Positions 1 to 9,023 are shown, counted from the first letter of the stretch. The stretch: DNA of 64,000 nucleotides from Candidatus Nitrosopumilus sp. (GCA_013215285.1 JABSRD010000007.1:1-64000); one strand, 5' to 3'. Made by a program: numbers and translations. The notes: generated by a model from the sequence alone, not told the origin.

Positions 1-627
1 AACTCTTACTTGCTCATGTCAGGACAACGAAGACTTGCAGCACTAAAGAGACTGGGTGCAAAAAAGATTCCAGTATTACTACTCACTAACGCTACTAGAT
101 ATGATTTAGAGGATGCAAAGGCTGCATCAGTTGTAGAGAATCTACACCGTAACAAAATGAATGTCAAAGACATGACTGCAGCATGTGTGTTCCTAACAGA
201 ATCAGTAGGTAAAGGCCAAGCTGCAAAATCACTTGGAATATCATCACAAACTCTCAAAAAATACCTAGGATTTGCAGCAGTTCCAGACAAACTAAAAGCA
301 TTTGTTCCAAAAGAGTTATCGCGTGATGATTGTACCAAACTATACCAAATCATTTCAAATGTTCCAAAGGCTGTACATATTGCAGAAAGAATCATTCCAC
401 TGGATCAAAAACTGAGAAAAGAATATCTCAAATCACTGTATTATTCCCCCAGATCATCGCATCTTAAATTATTAAAAAAGGCAAAAGCTGGGTTGTTACA
501 GCAAAGAGTTACCATTCAATTGACTAAAGGAAATGCCATGAAATTAAGAACATTAGCTGCAAGAAACGATCTAGAAGTAAACGATATGGTCGAGAAGATA
601 ATGTCTAGTTATCTAAAGAAAAAATAA
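1..627 (+). CDS. ParB/RepB-like DNA-binding protein (5' end outside window)
   Basis: The reading frame is open to the first base, so the gene starts upstream and only the C-terminal 208 residues are seen. The visible N-terminus carries the ParB box GQRRLAALKRLG followed by IPVLLL, typical of the ParB/Spo0J N-terminal domain. A helix-turn-helix region follows (around AAKSLGISSQTLKKYL). The last 40 residues (RVTIQL ... SSYLKKK) resemble a ribbon-helix-helix or small dimerisation segment. The likely role is DNA binding in chromosome partition or transcription; no parA partner is visible. The family call is firm, the precise role is not. Confidence 0.75.
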   Translation, partial: NSYLLMSGQRRLAALKRLGAKKIPVLLLTNATRYDLEDAKAASVVENLHRNKMNVKDMTAACVFLTESVGKGQAAKSLGISSQTLKKYLGFAAVPDKLKAFVPKELSRDDCTKLYQIISNVPKAVHIAERIIPLDQKLRKEYLKSLYYSPRSSHLKLLKKAKAGLLQQRVTIQLTKGNAMKLRTLAARNDLEVNDMVEKIMSSYLKKK

Positions 628-680
628 ATTTAGGCACAAAACAATCTCGATTTTTAAAAGATTGTTCTCAAATGGTAGTC

Positions 681-1067
681 CTAAATTATCTTTTTAATCG
701 AAGAAATAATCTTCTCTACGCCTTTTTCTTTTCTATTAATTGAAACATAGTATGTAATATCATTTTTATGTAAAATTACAATTATAACTTTTTGGTGTTG
801 TAAAATTACATGTTCCAATTTTCCAAAAGTAATGGATGTATCTTTTCTTAATGACATCAAATTTGATACTATGAAAAACTCATTTTTCAAATGTTCAGAT
901 TTTAATAATGGTTTTAAACTTGGATTGATAATTCCAGTTAATGTTCTACCATACACGTTAATGACTCCAGTATATCTGATATTGTTTGATAATTTCAAAA
1001 TACTTTGACACTGTTTTCTATATTTGATTATCATATCTTTCCATTTATCTGCAGGGGTTTTTACCAT
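681..1067 (-). CDS. hypothetical protein, DUF6659-like
   Basis: This 128-residue protein has alternating strand and helix character, starts MVKTPADKWKDM and ends in a basic helix. It resembles small single-domain proteins common in ammonia-oxidising archaea (DUF6659-type, possibly a roadblock-like fold), but that is from memory of the family's look and was not searched. It has no signal peptide or membrane segment and no catalytic motif. ATG start; it runs in the same direction as the next minus-strand gene, with an AT-rich gap between. Confidence 0.6.
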   Translation of the reverse strand: MVKTPADKWKDMIIKYRKQCQSILKLSNNIRYTGVINVYGRTLTGIINPSLKPLLKSEHLKNEFFIVSNLMSLRKDTSITFGKLEHVILQHQKVIIVILHKNDITYYVSINRKEKGVEKIISSIKKII

Positions 1068-1149
1068 AATTCATGTTAATATTTGAAATTAATAAGGATT
1101 GGTACTGAAAAAATTTAGAAGTTATGGTTAAAAATTATTTTTAATATTT

Positions 1150-1518
1150 CTATGAATTAGATTTTTTTTCTAATTGTTTTTTTAACTCTTGATTTTCTTT
1201 TAATAATTTATTATTTTCAGTTTGAAGAGTTTTAGCTGAATTTTGTCTACTGTAAAGAGGGTGTCCTGGAGGTATAATTGTAGAATTCATAGTTAGTAAT
1301 CCTGATGCATATTGTTGATACATGTGCTGAAATCCTTGAAGTTTTTGATTGATTGTATCTGCTTGTTCTGAAAATTGTTCTTTCATTGGATTTTCATAAA
1401 TTTTGAACATTGGATTTGATATTCCTGGTGGTAATCTTGGAAATTGAAAAGCCATATGAGGAATATTTGGATTTAACCCATACAAGTCTTGTAGGTGTTT
1501 TATTGCTAAATTATCCAC
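1150..1518 (-). CDS. hypothetical protein with C-terminal coiled coil
   Basis: This 122-residue protein is not recognised. The N-terminal half is rich in Pro, Met and Phe (PNIPHMAFQFPRLPPG). The last 30 residues form a heptad-like Asn/Lys/Glu/Leu coiled coil (NNKLLKENQELKKQLEKK), suggesting oligomerisation or scaffold binding. ATG start. A soluble cytoplasmic protein is inferred. Confidence 0.55.
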   Translation of the reverse strand: MDNLAIKHLQDLYGLNPNIPHMAFQFPRLPPGISNPMFKIYENPMKEQFSEQADTINQKLQGFQHMYQQYASGLLTMNSTIIPPGHPLYSRQNSAKTLQTENNKLLKENQELKKQLEKKSNS

Positions 1519-1655
1519 AAAATTAGTCCATATTTGCCATATTTCTGCCTTGCTTTAGGCATTGGATATACTGTGTTGTAAAATCCCAGTCATTTTTGCT
1601 TAAATTGAGCTGATCGCAGATCCTTATAGACTCCCCTTTTTGATCGCCAGTACGT

Positions 1656-1802
1656 ATGACCGGATCAAAAAAGACATGTCTCAAATGTAAAAAAAATATC
1701 ATAGAAGGAGATCTTCATAAAATTGTCATCTATGTTGTTCAAGAAAAATTTACAGAACACCACTATGAGCATGTTGAATGTCCAGACAAATTTACTGTGT
1801 AA
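1656..1802 (+). CDS. putative 48-aa zinc-binding mini-protein
   Basis: An ATG-initiated frame of 48 codons encodes a protein starting MTGSKKTCLKCKKNI, with a CxxC pair near the N-terminus and a His/Cys group (EHHYEHVEC) near the C-terminus. This is the layout of a single treble-clef or zinc-ribbon-like site. It lies in the otherwise empty space between two minus-strand genes. Function is unknown; the cysteine pattern and clean frame support coding. Confidence 0.5.
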   Translation: MTGSKKTCLKCKKNIIEGDLHKIVIYVVQEKFTEHHYEHVECPDKFTV

Positions 1803-1829
1803 AACACCATTCAATTACTTTTAACGCAA

Positions 1830-2639
1830 TCAACCTTTGTGTTCATACACTTTGTAAATATCCCCAGTTATTCTAGAGCGATACTTCCATTCATTTGTAT
1901 CCCACATTATTTGCTTGAACTCTTTTTGTGATGCAGGATGTATTTTTTCAAATACATCATTTCCAATTAAAATTTGGTTAGGCTTTGCCATATTTTGGAT
2001 TTTTGCAGCAATGTTCATTGCAGGTCCCATTAAATCCACATGGGATTGTTCTGCATCAGACCCATATCGCACTACAATATTTTGTCCAAAATCTACTCCA
2101 ATTTTTACCATTAAATCAGGATAATCATATTGATTTAAAATTGGATTAATCCCTTTTTGAATTACTGAAATCATTGACTTTGAACAATTAACTGCATTAT
2201 CTGCTGCAAGTAATCCACTTTCACCTGTAACAAAGTATCCAATTACCGCATCACCTACAAATTTTAGTACATACCCATGATGTTGTCTAATCACTGCTGC
2301 CATTTCTTGTGAAAATGAACTTACAATTATTGCAATTTTTTCTGCAGGTAATTCCAACGTCATAGTAGTTGAACCAACCAAATCAACATAAAGAACAAAC
2401 ATATCTAATTTTGAAAATACATTTTTTCTTAGAAATTTATCTGATTCATCAACTAGCCCCGAATACTCATAGCCTTTTTTCAAAGCACCCCAAACTCGTT
2501 TTTGAGTTTCCAAAATCATAGTTTCTGAATCAAGTACTTGTTCTGGACTTTTGCTAAGAAGCATGTCTATCAAATTATTACTTTGAGTAGGGGTTTCTGA
2601 TTTTGAATCGTTATTTTCTGGTTTTTTATTTTCTGTCAT
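1830..2639 (-). CDS. class III adenylate/guanylate cyclase domain protein
   Basis: This 269-residue soluble protein has a class III nucleotidyl cyclase homology domain at about residues 75-260. The core LYVDLVGST supplies the first metal-binding Asp, and GYVLKFVGDAVIGYF holds the second. Known family members convert ATP or GTP to a cyclic nucleotide, but substrate-specifying residues were not assigned, so cAMP production is inference. The first 70 residues are polar and low in complexity. No fused receiver or membrane sensor is present. A mini zinc-ribbon gene lies immediately upstream on the same strand. Confidence 0.85.
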   Translation of the reverse strand: MTENKKPENNDSKSETPTQSNNLIDMLLSKSPEQVLDSETMILETQKRVWGALKKGYEYSGLVDESDKFLRKNVFSKLDMFVLYVDLVGSTTMTLELPAEKIAIIVSSFSQEMAAVIRQHHGYVLKFVGDAVIGYFVTGESGLLAADNAVNCSKSMISVIQKGINPILNQYDYPDLMVKIGVDFGQNIVVRYGSDAEQSHVDLMGPAMNIAAKIQNMAKPNQILIGNDVFEKIHPASQKEFKQIMWDTNEWKYRSRITGDIYKVYEHKG

Positions 2640-2648
2640 GATTTATCA

Positions 2649-2768
2649 TTATTCTAAAGGAAAATCAACTCCACATTTTGGGCATTTTCCTCTTTTTCCC
2701 TTATATCCCTCATGAAAATACTCTATAATTTCTATACTACAATGAATACACATAATCGATTCACCCAT
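2649..2768 (-). CDS. 39-aa zinc-ribbon mini-protein
   Basis: The frame encodes MGESIMCIHCSIEI ... GKCPKCGVDFPLE. Two CxxC knuckles (CIHC and CPKC) separated by 18 residues make a complete four-cysteine zinc-ribbon site. It sits 9 nt upstream of the cyclase start codon on the same strand, so co-transcription is likely. Function is unknown; nucleic-acid or protein binding is typical of such ribbons. Confidence 0.6.
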   Translation of the reverse strand: MGESIMCIHCSIEIIEYFHEGYKGKRGKCPKCGVDFPLE

Positions 2769-2839
2769 GCCTAAAATTCACATTTTATGTATTTAGATAT
2801 TGATGAAGGTTTAAGGAGAGTAAAAATTGGCTATTTCTC

Positions 2840-3679
2840 GTGCGTTTAGGTACAAGAACACCCAATGAATTCATTCAGAAATTAAATCAAAAAAATGAAA
2901 TGATTCAAAAGTCATACCTTTCAAAAATGACAGATCTGACAAAAATGATTGATGTCAAAGTCATGATGGGTGATACTACAATTACAAAACAAAAAACATT
3001 TGATCCAAAACAAGTTTCAGATTATTTTCAAAAAATCAATAGTACTCTAAAAAACTGGTCTCTTCAGGATGTCTCAATTACAAATAATGAGGATGTTCGA
3101 AGAATTTTTACAAAGTTTGAGATAAGGGAGGGAAATTATTTAATTTCTGGACACATGTCATTACAATTTCATGTATTACTATACTACAAACCAGACCAAA
3201 TAGTAATAGACTCTCAAAAAGAATTATCTGAAGTTGTAGATTTAACAAAAGACAAACAACAACAAATTTCAGATAATAATGATCAATTTGTTTTAGATAA
3301 ACTAAAAGAAATGGGTTACAAAGACTTTGATCATCAAAAATTATTTGAAATATTTTATGAAAATGATGAACTTCGAGAAAAAGTTTTTTCTGAAATTCAA
3401 AAAAATGAGGGTGTGAATTTCCAAGAATTGTCTGAAAAAAAGAAAAAACTATTTGATGAGCTTGACTCTCTTTTAGTTGAAACTTATCAAACATCTTCAG
3501 TGCTAATTGATGATCCTAAATTAATTTCAGGGGAGGAAGGTTGTTTGTTTACTATAGATTTAGAATTTATTAAAAATAAAAATAAAGAGGGATTATTTGA
3601 TCCAAGAAAAATGTCTGAATCAGTTAAAGAAAATATTCAAAGTAGATTAAATGAATTAGAAAATATAATCAAATCATAA
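2840..3679 (+). CDS. hypothetical protein, helix-rich
   Basis: This 279-residue soluble protein is not recognised. It is rich in Lys, Glu, Asp and Gln with long predicted helices and few hydrophobic stretches. The GTG at 2840 is the first in-frame start. However, the strong AAGGAGAG sequence at 2813-2820 is ideally spaced for a TTG at 2827 in another frame, which stops after 13 codons. The true N-terminus may therefore be altered by a frameshift or preceded by a tiny leader frame. No partner genes suggest a function. Confidence 0.55.
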   Translation: MRLGTRTPNEFIQKLNQKNEMIQKSYLSKMTDLTKMIDVKVMMGDTTITKQKTFDPKQVSDYFQKINSTLKNWSLQDVSITNNEDVRRIFTKFEIREGNYLISGHMSLQFHVLLYYKPDQIVIDSQKELSEVVDLTKDKQQQISDNNDQFVLDKLKEMGYKDFDHQKLFEIFYENDELREKVFSEIQKNEGVNFQELSEKKKKLFDELDSLLVETYQTSSVLIDDPKLISGEEGCLFTIDLEFIKNKNKEGLFDPRKMSESVKENIQSRLNELENIIKS

Positions 3680-3861
3680 AACCAAGGAACCGGAAGATGA
3701 GAAATTAATCTCAAAGGGGATTTTCCGATTCCCCGATATAATTTCAACGAGATTCTTGAACTATTTAGGCATTCCTGATAATTCAGGCATAAAATTTGAC
3801 TAAAAATATGATTTTTTTTTATAGAAGAAGTCAAATACGTCGTTTTAGAAGCACATTTCTT

Positions 3862-5070
3862 ATGAATCCATCATATGAAGAAATAGTAAAAGCTGATTCA
3901 ATGCGAGGTAAAGAAATAAAAAAAACACCGTTAATTCATTCTCCAACATTTAGTGATCTCACAGGTTCTGAAATATATCTTAAAGCTGAATTTAGACAAA
4001 AAACTGGTTCGTTTAAAATCAGAGGGGCCTACTACAAAATCAAATCATTATCAGACGAAGAAAAAAAACATGGTGTGGTTGCAGCATCTGCAGGTAATCA
4101 TGCACAAGGTGTAGCTTTTGCAGCATCATTAGAAAAAATACCATGTACTATTGTAATGCCAAAAAATGCATCACCTGCAAAAGTAGCTGCAACTAGAGGG
4201 TATAATGCTGATGTTATCTTAGAAGGTGTAAACTATGATGAATCATCACTAAAAGCAAAAGAAATTGCCAAAGAAACAGGGGCTACTATGATACATGCAT
4301 TTGATGATCCACAAATCATAGCTGCTCAAGGAGTAATCGGATTAGAAATATTAGAAGACTTGCCAGATGTCGATGAAATTTATCTTCCAATAGGTGGTGG
4401 CGGATTAGCTGCTGGAACTTTAATTGCAATCAAAGAAAAAAACCCCAACATCAAAGTTGTTGGAGTTCAATCAAAATCATTCCCATCAATGTATGAATCA
4501 ATCAAACGAGGTTCTTTAACTTCAAGTGAAGGTACAAGTACAATTGCAGATGGTATCTCAGTAAAAACACCTGGACAATTAACATTTACAATAATTAATG
4601 AACTCATTGATGAGATTGTGTTAGTAGATGATGCTGAAATTACTAAAGCAATGTTTTTGTTAATGGAGCGAATGAAATTTGTAGTAGAGCCCGCAGGAGC
4701 AGTGAGTTTAGCATATTTGATTTCAAAAAAACCCGCACCTGGAAAAAAAATAGTCGCAGTTCTAGCTGGTGGCAATGTGGATATGTATCTTTTAGGTCAA
4801 ATTGTGGACAAAGGTTTAGCAGCTATGGGTAGATTACTTGAAATCTCCATGGTACTTCCAGATAAACCAGGTATTTTTAAAGAAATTGTAGATGAAATAG
4901 CCTTGGCTAATGCAAATATTGTAGAAGTGATTCACGATAGACTAAGTTCCAATGTCAATGCAGGCTCTGTAATTGTAAAACTTAGTCTTGAAACTCAGGG
5001 AAAAGAACAAGCGGATTTACTAATTGAAAAATTAAGACATAAAAATATTCAATTTACATTACTTGCTTGA
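3862..5070 (+). CDS. ilvA: threonine ammonia-lyase (threonine dehydratase)
   Basis: This PLP enzyme deaminates L-threonine to 2-oxobutanoate, the entry to isoleucine synthesis or threonine breakdown. The PLP lysine lies in KTGSFKIRGAYYK (residues about 45-57), the phosphate-binding loop is GGGGLAAG, and residues about 330-402 form an ACT-like regulatory domain (ISMVLPDKPGIFKEI). The ATG at 3862 (MNPSYEEIVKA) gives the usual family length of 402; an upstream TTG at 3796 would add 22 unrelated residues. The last codons overlap convergent purE by 17 bases. Confidence 0.92.
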   Translation: MNPSYEEIVKADSMRGKEIKKTPLIHSPTFSDLTGSEIYLKAEFRQKTGSFKIRGAYYKIKSLSDEEKKHGVVAASAGNHAQGVAFAASLEKIPCTIVMPKNASPAKVAATRGYNADVILEGVNYDESSLKAKEIAKETGATMIHAFDDPQIIAAQGVIGLEILEDLPDVDEIYLPIGGGGLAAGTLIAIKEKNPNIKVVGVQSKSFPSMYESIKRGSLTSSEGTSTIADGISVKTPGQLTFTIINELIDEIVLVDDAEITKAMFLLMERMKFVVEPAGAVSLAYLISKKPAPGKKIVAVLAGGNVDMYLLGQIVDKGLAAMGRLLEISMVLPDKPGIFKEIVDEIALANANIVEVIHDRLSSNVNAGSVIVKLSLETQGKEQADLLIEKLRHKNIQFTLLA

Positions 5071-5638
5071 ATTTTTTTTTAGCAAATTTTGACAGACCTT
5101 CTTTTTTTAATTGTTCAGACTCTTTCATAATTGAATCATGTTGATCAGATTTGTGTTTTTTTAATTTCTTTTTTAAATCTGGAAATTCATTTGCAAGAAT
5201 TTTAATTGCATAAATTCCCGCATTACTTGCTTTGTTTACTCCAACAGATACAACTGGAGAGCCTGAAGGCATTTCAGTAATTGATAGTAGTGAATCTAAA
5301 CCTCCAAATGCGGAGAATTTTGGAGCATCTAATTTTTTTTGATGTTTATCATTATACACAAGAATTGGAACACCAATTACTGGGATTATTGTATGTGCTG
5401 CAATCATTCCCGGTAAATGTGCAGCACCACCAGCACCCGCAATAATAATACTAAATCCCATTTTCTCAGCATGTTTTGCATACTCAGCTAATCTAGATGG
5501 AGTTCTATGTGCAGAAACAATTTGATCTTCATGTTTAATTTTAAATTCATCTAAAATTTCGGCAGCACCTTTCATAATTCTGGTGTCAGAACTTGATCCC
5601 ATTATAATTCCAACTAGTGGCTTTTTCGAATATGTCAC
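5054..5638 (-). CDS. purE: 5-(carboxyamino)imidazole ribonucleotide mutase PurE
   Basis: PurE moves the carboxyl group of N5-CAIR to carbon 4, giving CAIR in de novo purine synthesis. The diagnostic motifs MGSSSD (nucleotide/phosphate loop) and SAHRTP (catalytic His) are present, with the Gly-rich AGAGGAAHLPGM loop. The protein is 194 residues, with a Lys-rich C-terminal tail beyond the usual core of about 160. It is divergent from purK, with which it forms the two-step PurK-PurE route; two mini-genes lie between them. Confidence 0.95.
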   Translation of the reverse strand: MTYSKKPLVGIIMGSSSDTRIMKGAAEILDEFKIKHEDQIVSAHRTPSRLAEYAKHAEKMGFSIIIAGAGGAAHLPGMIAAHTIIPVIGVPILVYNDKHQKKLDAPKFSAFGGLDSLLSITEMPSGSPVVSVGVNKASNAGIYAIKILANEFPDLKKKLKKHKSDQHDSIMKESEQLKKEGLSKFAKKKFKQVM

Positions 5639-5726
5639 AATTATTAGAAAAAACTAGAGAGTATTATCTATAACTAATTTTAACAGCATACCAAAAAAAA
5701 TTCTCGTGATTGTGATGAACAATCCC

Positions 5727-5740
5727 AATACGCTTAAGTT
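5727..5740 (+). promoter_or_regulatory. AATACNCTTAAGT promoter box
   Basis: The element AATACGCTTAAGTT begins 37 nt before the start codon of the mini-gene at 5764, the position expected for BRE/TATA of a leaderless archaeal transcript. The same box occurs before three other mini-genes in this window. Confidence 0.6.
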
Positions 5741-5763
5741 TACACAAAATCAAGAATTAATGA

Positions 5764-5910
5764 ATGATAAAAGTTGATGATAAACGACATCAGGAATTAC
5801 TGAACCTAAAAAAAGAATTGGAGAAAAGTAGACCACATGACATCACTGCAATGCGAGATTGGAAACATTCAATGAGTAAAATTCTACAAGAATTAGAATT
5901 ATTCAAGTAA
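5764..5910 (+). CDS. 48-aa hypothetical helical mini-protein
   Basis: The ATG-initiated frame encodes MIKVDDKRHQELLNLKK ... LQELELFK, a charged amphipathic protein likely to form one or two helices. It is preceded at the correct leaderless distance by the AATACNCTTAAGT promoter box, which supports expression. It lies between purE and purK; function is unknown. Confidence 0.55.
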   Translation: MIKVDDKRHQELLNLKKELEKSRPHDITAMRDWKHSMSKILQELELFK

Positions 5911-5911
5911 C

Positions 5912-5925
5912 AATACCCTTAAGTT
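5912..5925 (+). promoter_or_regulatory. AATACNCTTAAGT promoter box
   Basis: AATACCCTTAAGTT starts 35 nt upstream of the GTG at 5947. The spacing matches that at two other mini-genes and supports this GTG as the start of a leaderless gene. Confidence 0.6.
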
Positions 5926-5946
5926 CAAAATTATCAAGGGTTTTTT

Positions 5947-6159
5947 GTGGATCTTTCATCAAAGAAGTTGCCAATTATTTTGATTATAGTGCTAATAGGA
6001 ATTTTGATTGTACAAGTAATGAATAATGATTCGAATAACAGTAAATTAATAGACCCTGAAACCTGTGAGTTATACATTAAAGATTTACAGATTAACCCCA
6101 GACAATACTTGGGAGAATATGACCAAAAATGTGTAGATTTCAAAAATCTTAATCCATAA
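5947..6159 (+). CDS. 70-aa membrane-anchored hypothetical protein
   Basis: GTG-started protein with one N-terminal transmembrane segment at residues about 8-24 (LPIILIIVLIGILIVQV), followed by a polar exterior domain containing two cysteines (TCELY and KCVDF) that could form a disulfide outside the membrane. The AATACNCTTAAGT box 35 nt upstream fixes the start. Function is unknown. Confidence 0.6.
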   Translation: MDLSSKKLPIILIIVLIGILIVQVMNNDSNNSKLIDPETCELYIKDLQINPRQYLGEYDQKCVDFKNLNP

Positions 6160-6242
6160 ATCGATAAATCGACCACAACTAATTCAAAAAATCGTGTAAA
6201 CCAACATTAGATATTTTTAATCCCTGAATATTGATTGGTTTG

Positions 6243-7385
6243 ATGGCAAAGATCCTTGGAATAATTGGTGGAGGCCAACTAGGCATGATGATTACAGAAG
6301 CTGCAAAGAAGATGCCCGAATACATATCAAAAATTATAGTTATTGATCCAACTGAAAATTGCCCCGCATCTCAGGTAGGAGCTGAGCAAATTGTTGCAGA
6401 TTTTAAAAATAAAGAAGCAATTATTGACTTGGCCAACAAGTCAGATATTATTACATATGAAATAGAATCTGGGGATAGTGATGTTTTAAAATCAGTTGAA
6501 AAAAATGCCGAGATAACTCCCTCTCCTGAAACATTAAAAATAATCCAAGATAAATTTTTACAAAAATCATTTCTGTTAGAAAACAATATTCCAATTCCAG
6601 ACTTCATTAAAATAGAAAACATTGAAGATGTGAAAAAAGGATTGAATAAATTTGGATATCCTGCATTACTAAAAGCTAGAAGAGGTGCATATGATGGTCG
6701 AGGTAATTATAAAATCAATTCAGAAGATGAAATTCAAAAAGCATTTGAATATTTTAAAGGTCAAAATTTATTGTTGGAAAAATTTATTCAATTTAAAATG
6801 GAGGTGTCTGTAATTGCATCACGAAATACTAAAGGTCAAATCAAAACATATCCATTGGTAGAAAATATTCATGAAAATAATATTTTACGTGAAACAATTG
6901 CACCTGCCAGAGTTAATGATAAAGTTACAAAAAATGCAGAAGAAATTGCTAAAAAAACAATGACTGTTCTTAAAGGTGCAGGAATATTCTGTATAGAGAT
7001 GTTTGTGACCCAAAATGATGATATAGTGATTAATGAAATCGCACCAAGAGTACATAATTCAGGCCATCATACTTTACAATCAAGTGAAACATCTCAATTT
7101 GAACAGCATCTTAGAGCAATTTTAGGTCTAGATCTGGGAAGTACTAAATTAATTCATAATACTGTCATGTACAATATTTTGGGAACACATGGATTTGAAG
7201 GGGAATATCGCCCATTAGATATTTCAAAAGATAATTTATTTTTAAAAATGTATGGTAAAAAAATATCAAAGCCACTACGAAAACTGGGTCATTTGAATCT
7301 AGTTGGAACAAAAGGGGAATCAATTGATCAGCTAGTACAAAAATTAGAGACGCTCAAAGAAAAAACCGTTATTCAGTCGGTCTGA
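6243..7385 (+). CDS. purK: 5-(carboxyamino)imidazole ribonucleotide synthase PurK
   Basis: PurK uses ATP and bicarbonate to make N5-CAIR from AIR. The N-terminus (KILGIIGGGQLGMMITEAA) is the characteristic pre-ATP-grasp nucleotide loop. The central ATP-grasp fold contains ALLKARRGAYDGRGNY and LLLEKFI, and NEIAPRVHNSGHHT is the family's Mg/substrate motif. The protein has 380 residues, normal for the family. The ATG at 6243 is preferred over an in-frame TTG 12 nt upstream. PurE, its pathway partner, lies just upstream on the other strand. Confidence 0.95.
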   Translation: MAKILGIIGGGQLGMMITEAAKKMPEYISKIIVIDPTENCPASQVGAEQIVADFKNKEAIIDLANKSDIITYEIESGDSDVLKSVEKNAEITPSPETLKIIQDKFLQKSFLLENNIPIPDFIKIENIEDVKKGLNKFGYPALLKARRGAYDGRGNYKINSEDEIQKAFEYFKGQNLLLEKFIQFKMEVSVIASRNTKGQIKTYPLVENIHENNILRETIAPARVNDKVTKNAEEIAKKTMTVLKGAGIFCIEMFVTQNDDIVINEIAPRVHNSGHHTLQSSETSQFEQHLRAILGLDLGSTKLIHNTVMYNILGTHGFEGEYRPLDISKDNLFLKMYGKKISKPLRKLGHLNLVGTKGESIDQLVQKLETLKEKTVIQSV

Positions 7386-7419
7386 TTAGATTTATTAATT
7401 ATTGAAAATGTAATTTGGT

Positions 7420-7812
7420 ATGGCTATTACAATTGCACTAATAATTACAGGTATTGCAGTTGGTTTGCTTGTATTGTATGGTGCCGATATTGTAGTAGGA
7501 TTTAATTCAGATAACGGTGAAGGTTTCATTCCATTTGATCATAAAACAAGAGGGATGGGATTAGGTCTTCCCGCAATGATATTGCCAATTATTGCATATG
7601 TTATTTCAAGAAAAGAGCCATCAAAAGGTCTTGGAATTTTAATAATCATTGCAGGGATTTTGATTATTACTGGAGGAGCTGTTGTAATTGGGAATGCGGA
7701 TATGGCTGCAGCAGCAGAATCTGGAAGAAATGTAATTTCTGAAACAATGCCCATAGTTGTTGCAGGAGTAATACAGATTGGGTTAGGTATACTTAAAATC
7801 AAAAAATCCTAA
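7420..7812 (+). CDS. 130-aa multi-pass membrane protein, unknown function
   Basis: The protein has about four hydrophobic segments (residues about 3-22, 48-62, 72-92 and 110-125) with a short polar loop (FNSDNGEGFIPFDHKTRG). It is not recognised beyond being a small integral membrane protein. ATG start. It sits 34 nt after purK on the same strand but no functional link is evident. Confidence 0.6.
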   Translation: MAITIALIITGIAVGLLVLYGADIVVGFNSDNGEGFIPFDHKTRGMGLGLPAMILPIIAYVISRKEPSKGLGILIIIAGILIITGGAVVIGNADMAAAAESGRNVISETMPIVVAGVIQIGLGILKIKKS

Positions 7813-7822
7813 ATGATTGACA

Positions 7823-7948
7823 TTGCCTACCTGTACAAAATGCAATAATGATGTAAAAAAGGTCTATGATTGTGATCACACTAATTTTGAAGAATATTGC
7901 GTGGAATGTTATACTGAATTACATTACTATTTGACAGAAAAGGAGTGA
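7823..7948 (+). CDS. 41-aa putative zinc-binding mini-protein
   Basis: The TTG-started frame encodes PTCTKCNNDVKKVYDCDH ... CVECYTELH. Two CxxC pairs (CTKC and CVEC) with intervening Cys/His suggest a zinc-binding fold. An alternative TTG six nt upstream is in frame. The stop lies 4 nt before the next gene's ATG, implying an operon. Function is unknown. Confidence 0.5.
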   Translation: MPTCTKCNNDVKKVYDCDHTNFEEYCVECYTELHYYLTEKE

Positions 7949-7952
7949 GGTT

Positions 7953-8198
7953 ATGTTAACTGATAGAGAAATCGCAATTAATTCTCTAGGTAAAACTGAA
8001 GGAGTAAACTCTTTAGCTGAAACACTCGGTAAGGGCTTTGATGATGAGAAATATATAGAATCTTGGAATAAAACTATGAATCTTTTAGGAATTAAAATGC
8101 CACTAAAAGATTTAGAGAAAATATATAATGAATTTGCAAAAAAAATGGAACAGGTAGTTGCTTCAAATGAGGTAAAACCAAGTAAACCAAAAAAATAA
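7953..8198 (+). CDS. 81-aa hypothetical protein
   Basis: A small soluble helical protein (MLTDREIAINSLGKTEG ...) ending in a Lys/Pro tail. It is not recognised. Spacing of 4 nt from the upstream zinc mini-gene suggests co-transcription. Confidence 0.5.
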   Translation: MLTDREIAINSLGKTEGVNSLAETLGKGFDDEKYIESWNKTMNLLGIKMPLKDLEKIYNEFAKKMEQVVASNEVKPSKPKK

Positions 8199-8238
8199 AA
8201 ATACTAAAGATAAAATAGTTCAGATCAAACATAGTGCT

Positions 8239-8850
8239 GTGAAAGAAATTTCCATATCTTCATTATTAGATAGTATGTCAGATACTGGAAACTATGCAGA
8301 TGATATATGGAAAACATGTTTAGATGAAAAAAGAAAAAGATACAAAAGAAAAGATATTAACAATTCATTAAAAAAATTAGAAATTCTTGGGTTTATTAAA
8401 AAAATTAAAATTACAAATACTGATGAATATTATGATAAATTATCATATCCAAATCCTGAGGATTATGCGGGGTTTGTAAATAATATCATGTTTAGTAATG
8501 AATCTCAGATAAAAAAGGCATTAAAAAAATTGGAAAGTAAAAGAGTATTTGAAGATATTTCTAAAGATCTTAATTCATACAAGTTAGGATCACGTGGTAA
8601 AATTGATTATGAAAAATTATTAGATGCATTTTCAAATTTAATGGAACTTGCATCAGCAATATTGCTAGTAAAAGAGACTAGTAGTAATGAAAAATTAAAA
8701 AAATCACTAAAAGTTTGTTATAATGAAATCAAGGAAACCCTAGATCAAACTAATGATGCACTTCTCGTAGGTAGGAAATCAAATGAAATAATCTTGATAG
8801 AAAGACGTTTTGCAGGACGAATTCCAAATAAAGGGTACCTAAAACTATAA
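8239..8850 (+). CDS. hypothetical protein, possible winged-helix domain
   Basis: GTG-started 203-residue protein. The first 65 residues (SSLLDSMSDTGNYADDIW ... INNSLKKLEILGFIKKI) resemble a winged helix in which a recognition helix is followed by GFIKKI. The rest is helical with no membrane segment. DNA binding is an inference from pattern only. It lies 40 nt after the preceding gene. Confidence 0.5.
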   Translation: MKEISISSLLDSMSDTGNYADDIWKTCLDEKRKRYKRKDINNSLKKLEILGFIKKIKITNTDEYYDKLSYPNPEDYAGFVNNIMFSNESQIKKALKKLESKRVFEDISKDLNSYKLGSRGKIDYEKLLDAFSNLMELASAILLVKETSSNEKLKKSLKVCYNEIKETLDQTNDALLVGRKSNEIILIERRFAGRIPNKGYLKL

Positions 8851-9023
8851 AATTTAGGTATGAATTTGGAATGATTAATCAAACTCATGACTCATTTGAT
8901 AAAATTAATTGAATAAAAAATCCATTTTACTAAATTGCGAAAATACAATAATTTTGAATTTACAAGATAATTACAAATTAAAAAATTTAACTATTTTATA
9001 CTCTAAAAATAATACTCAGATAG

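Noticed and set aside
5934-6176. minus-strand 80-codon frame opposite the small membrane protein
   Set aside because: The plus-strand frame has a promoter box at the proper distance and a clear membrane anchor.
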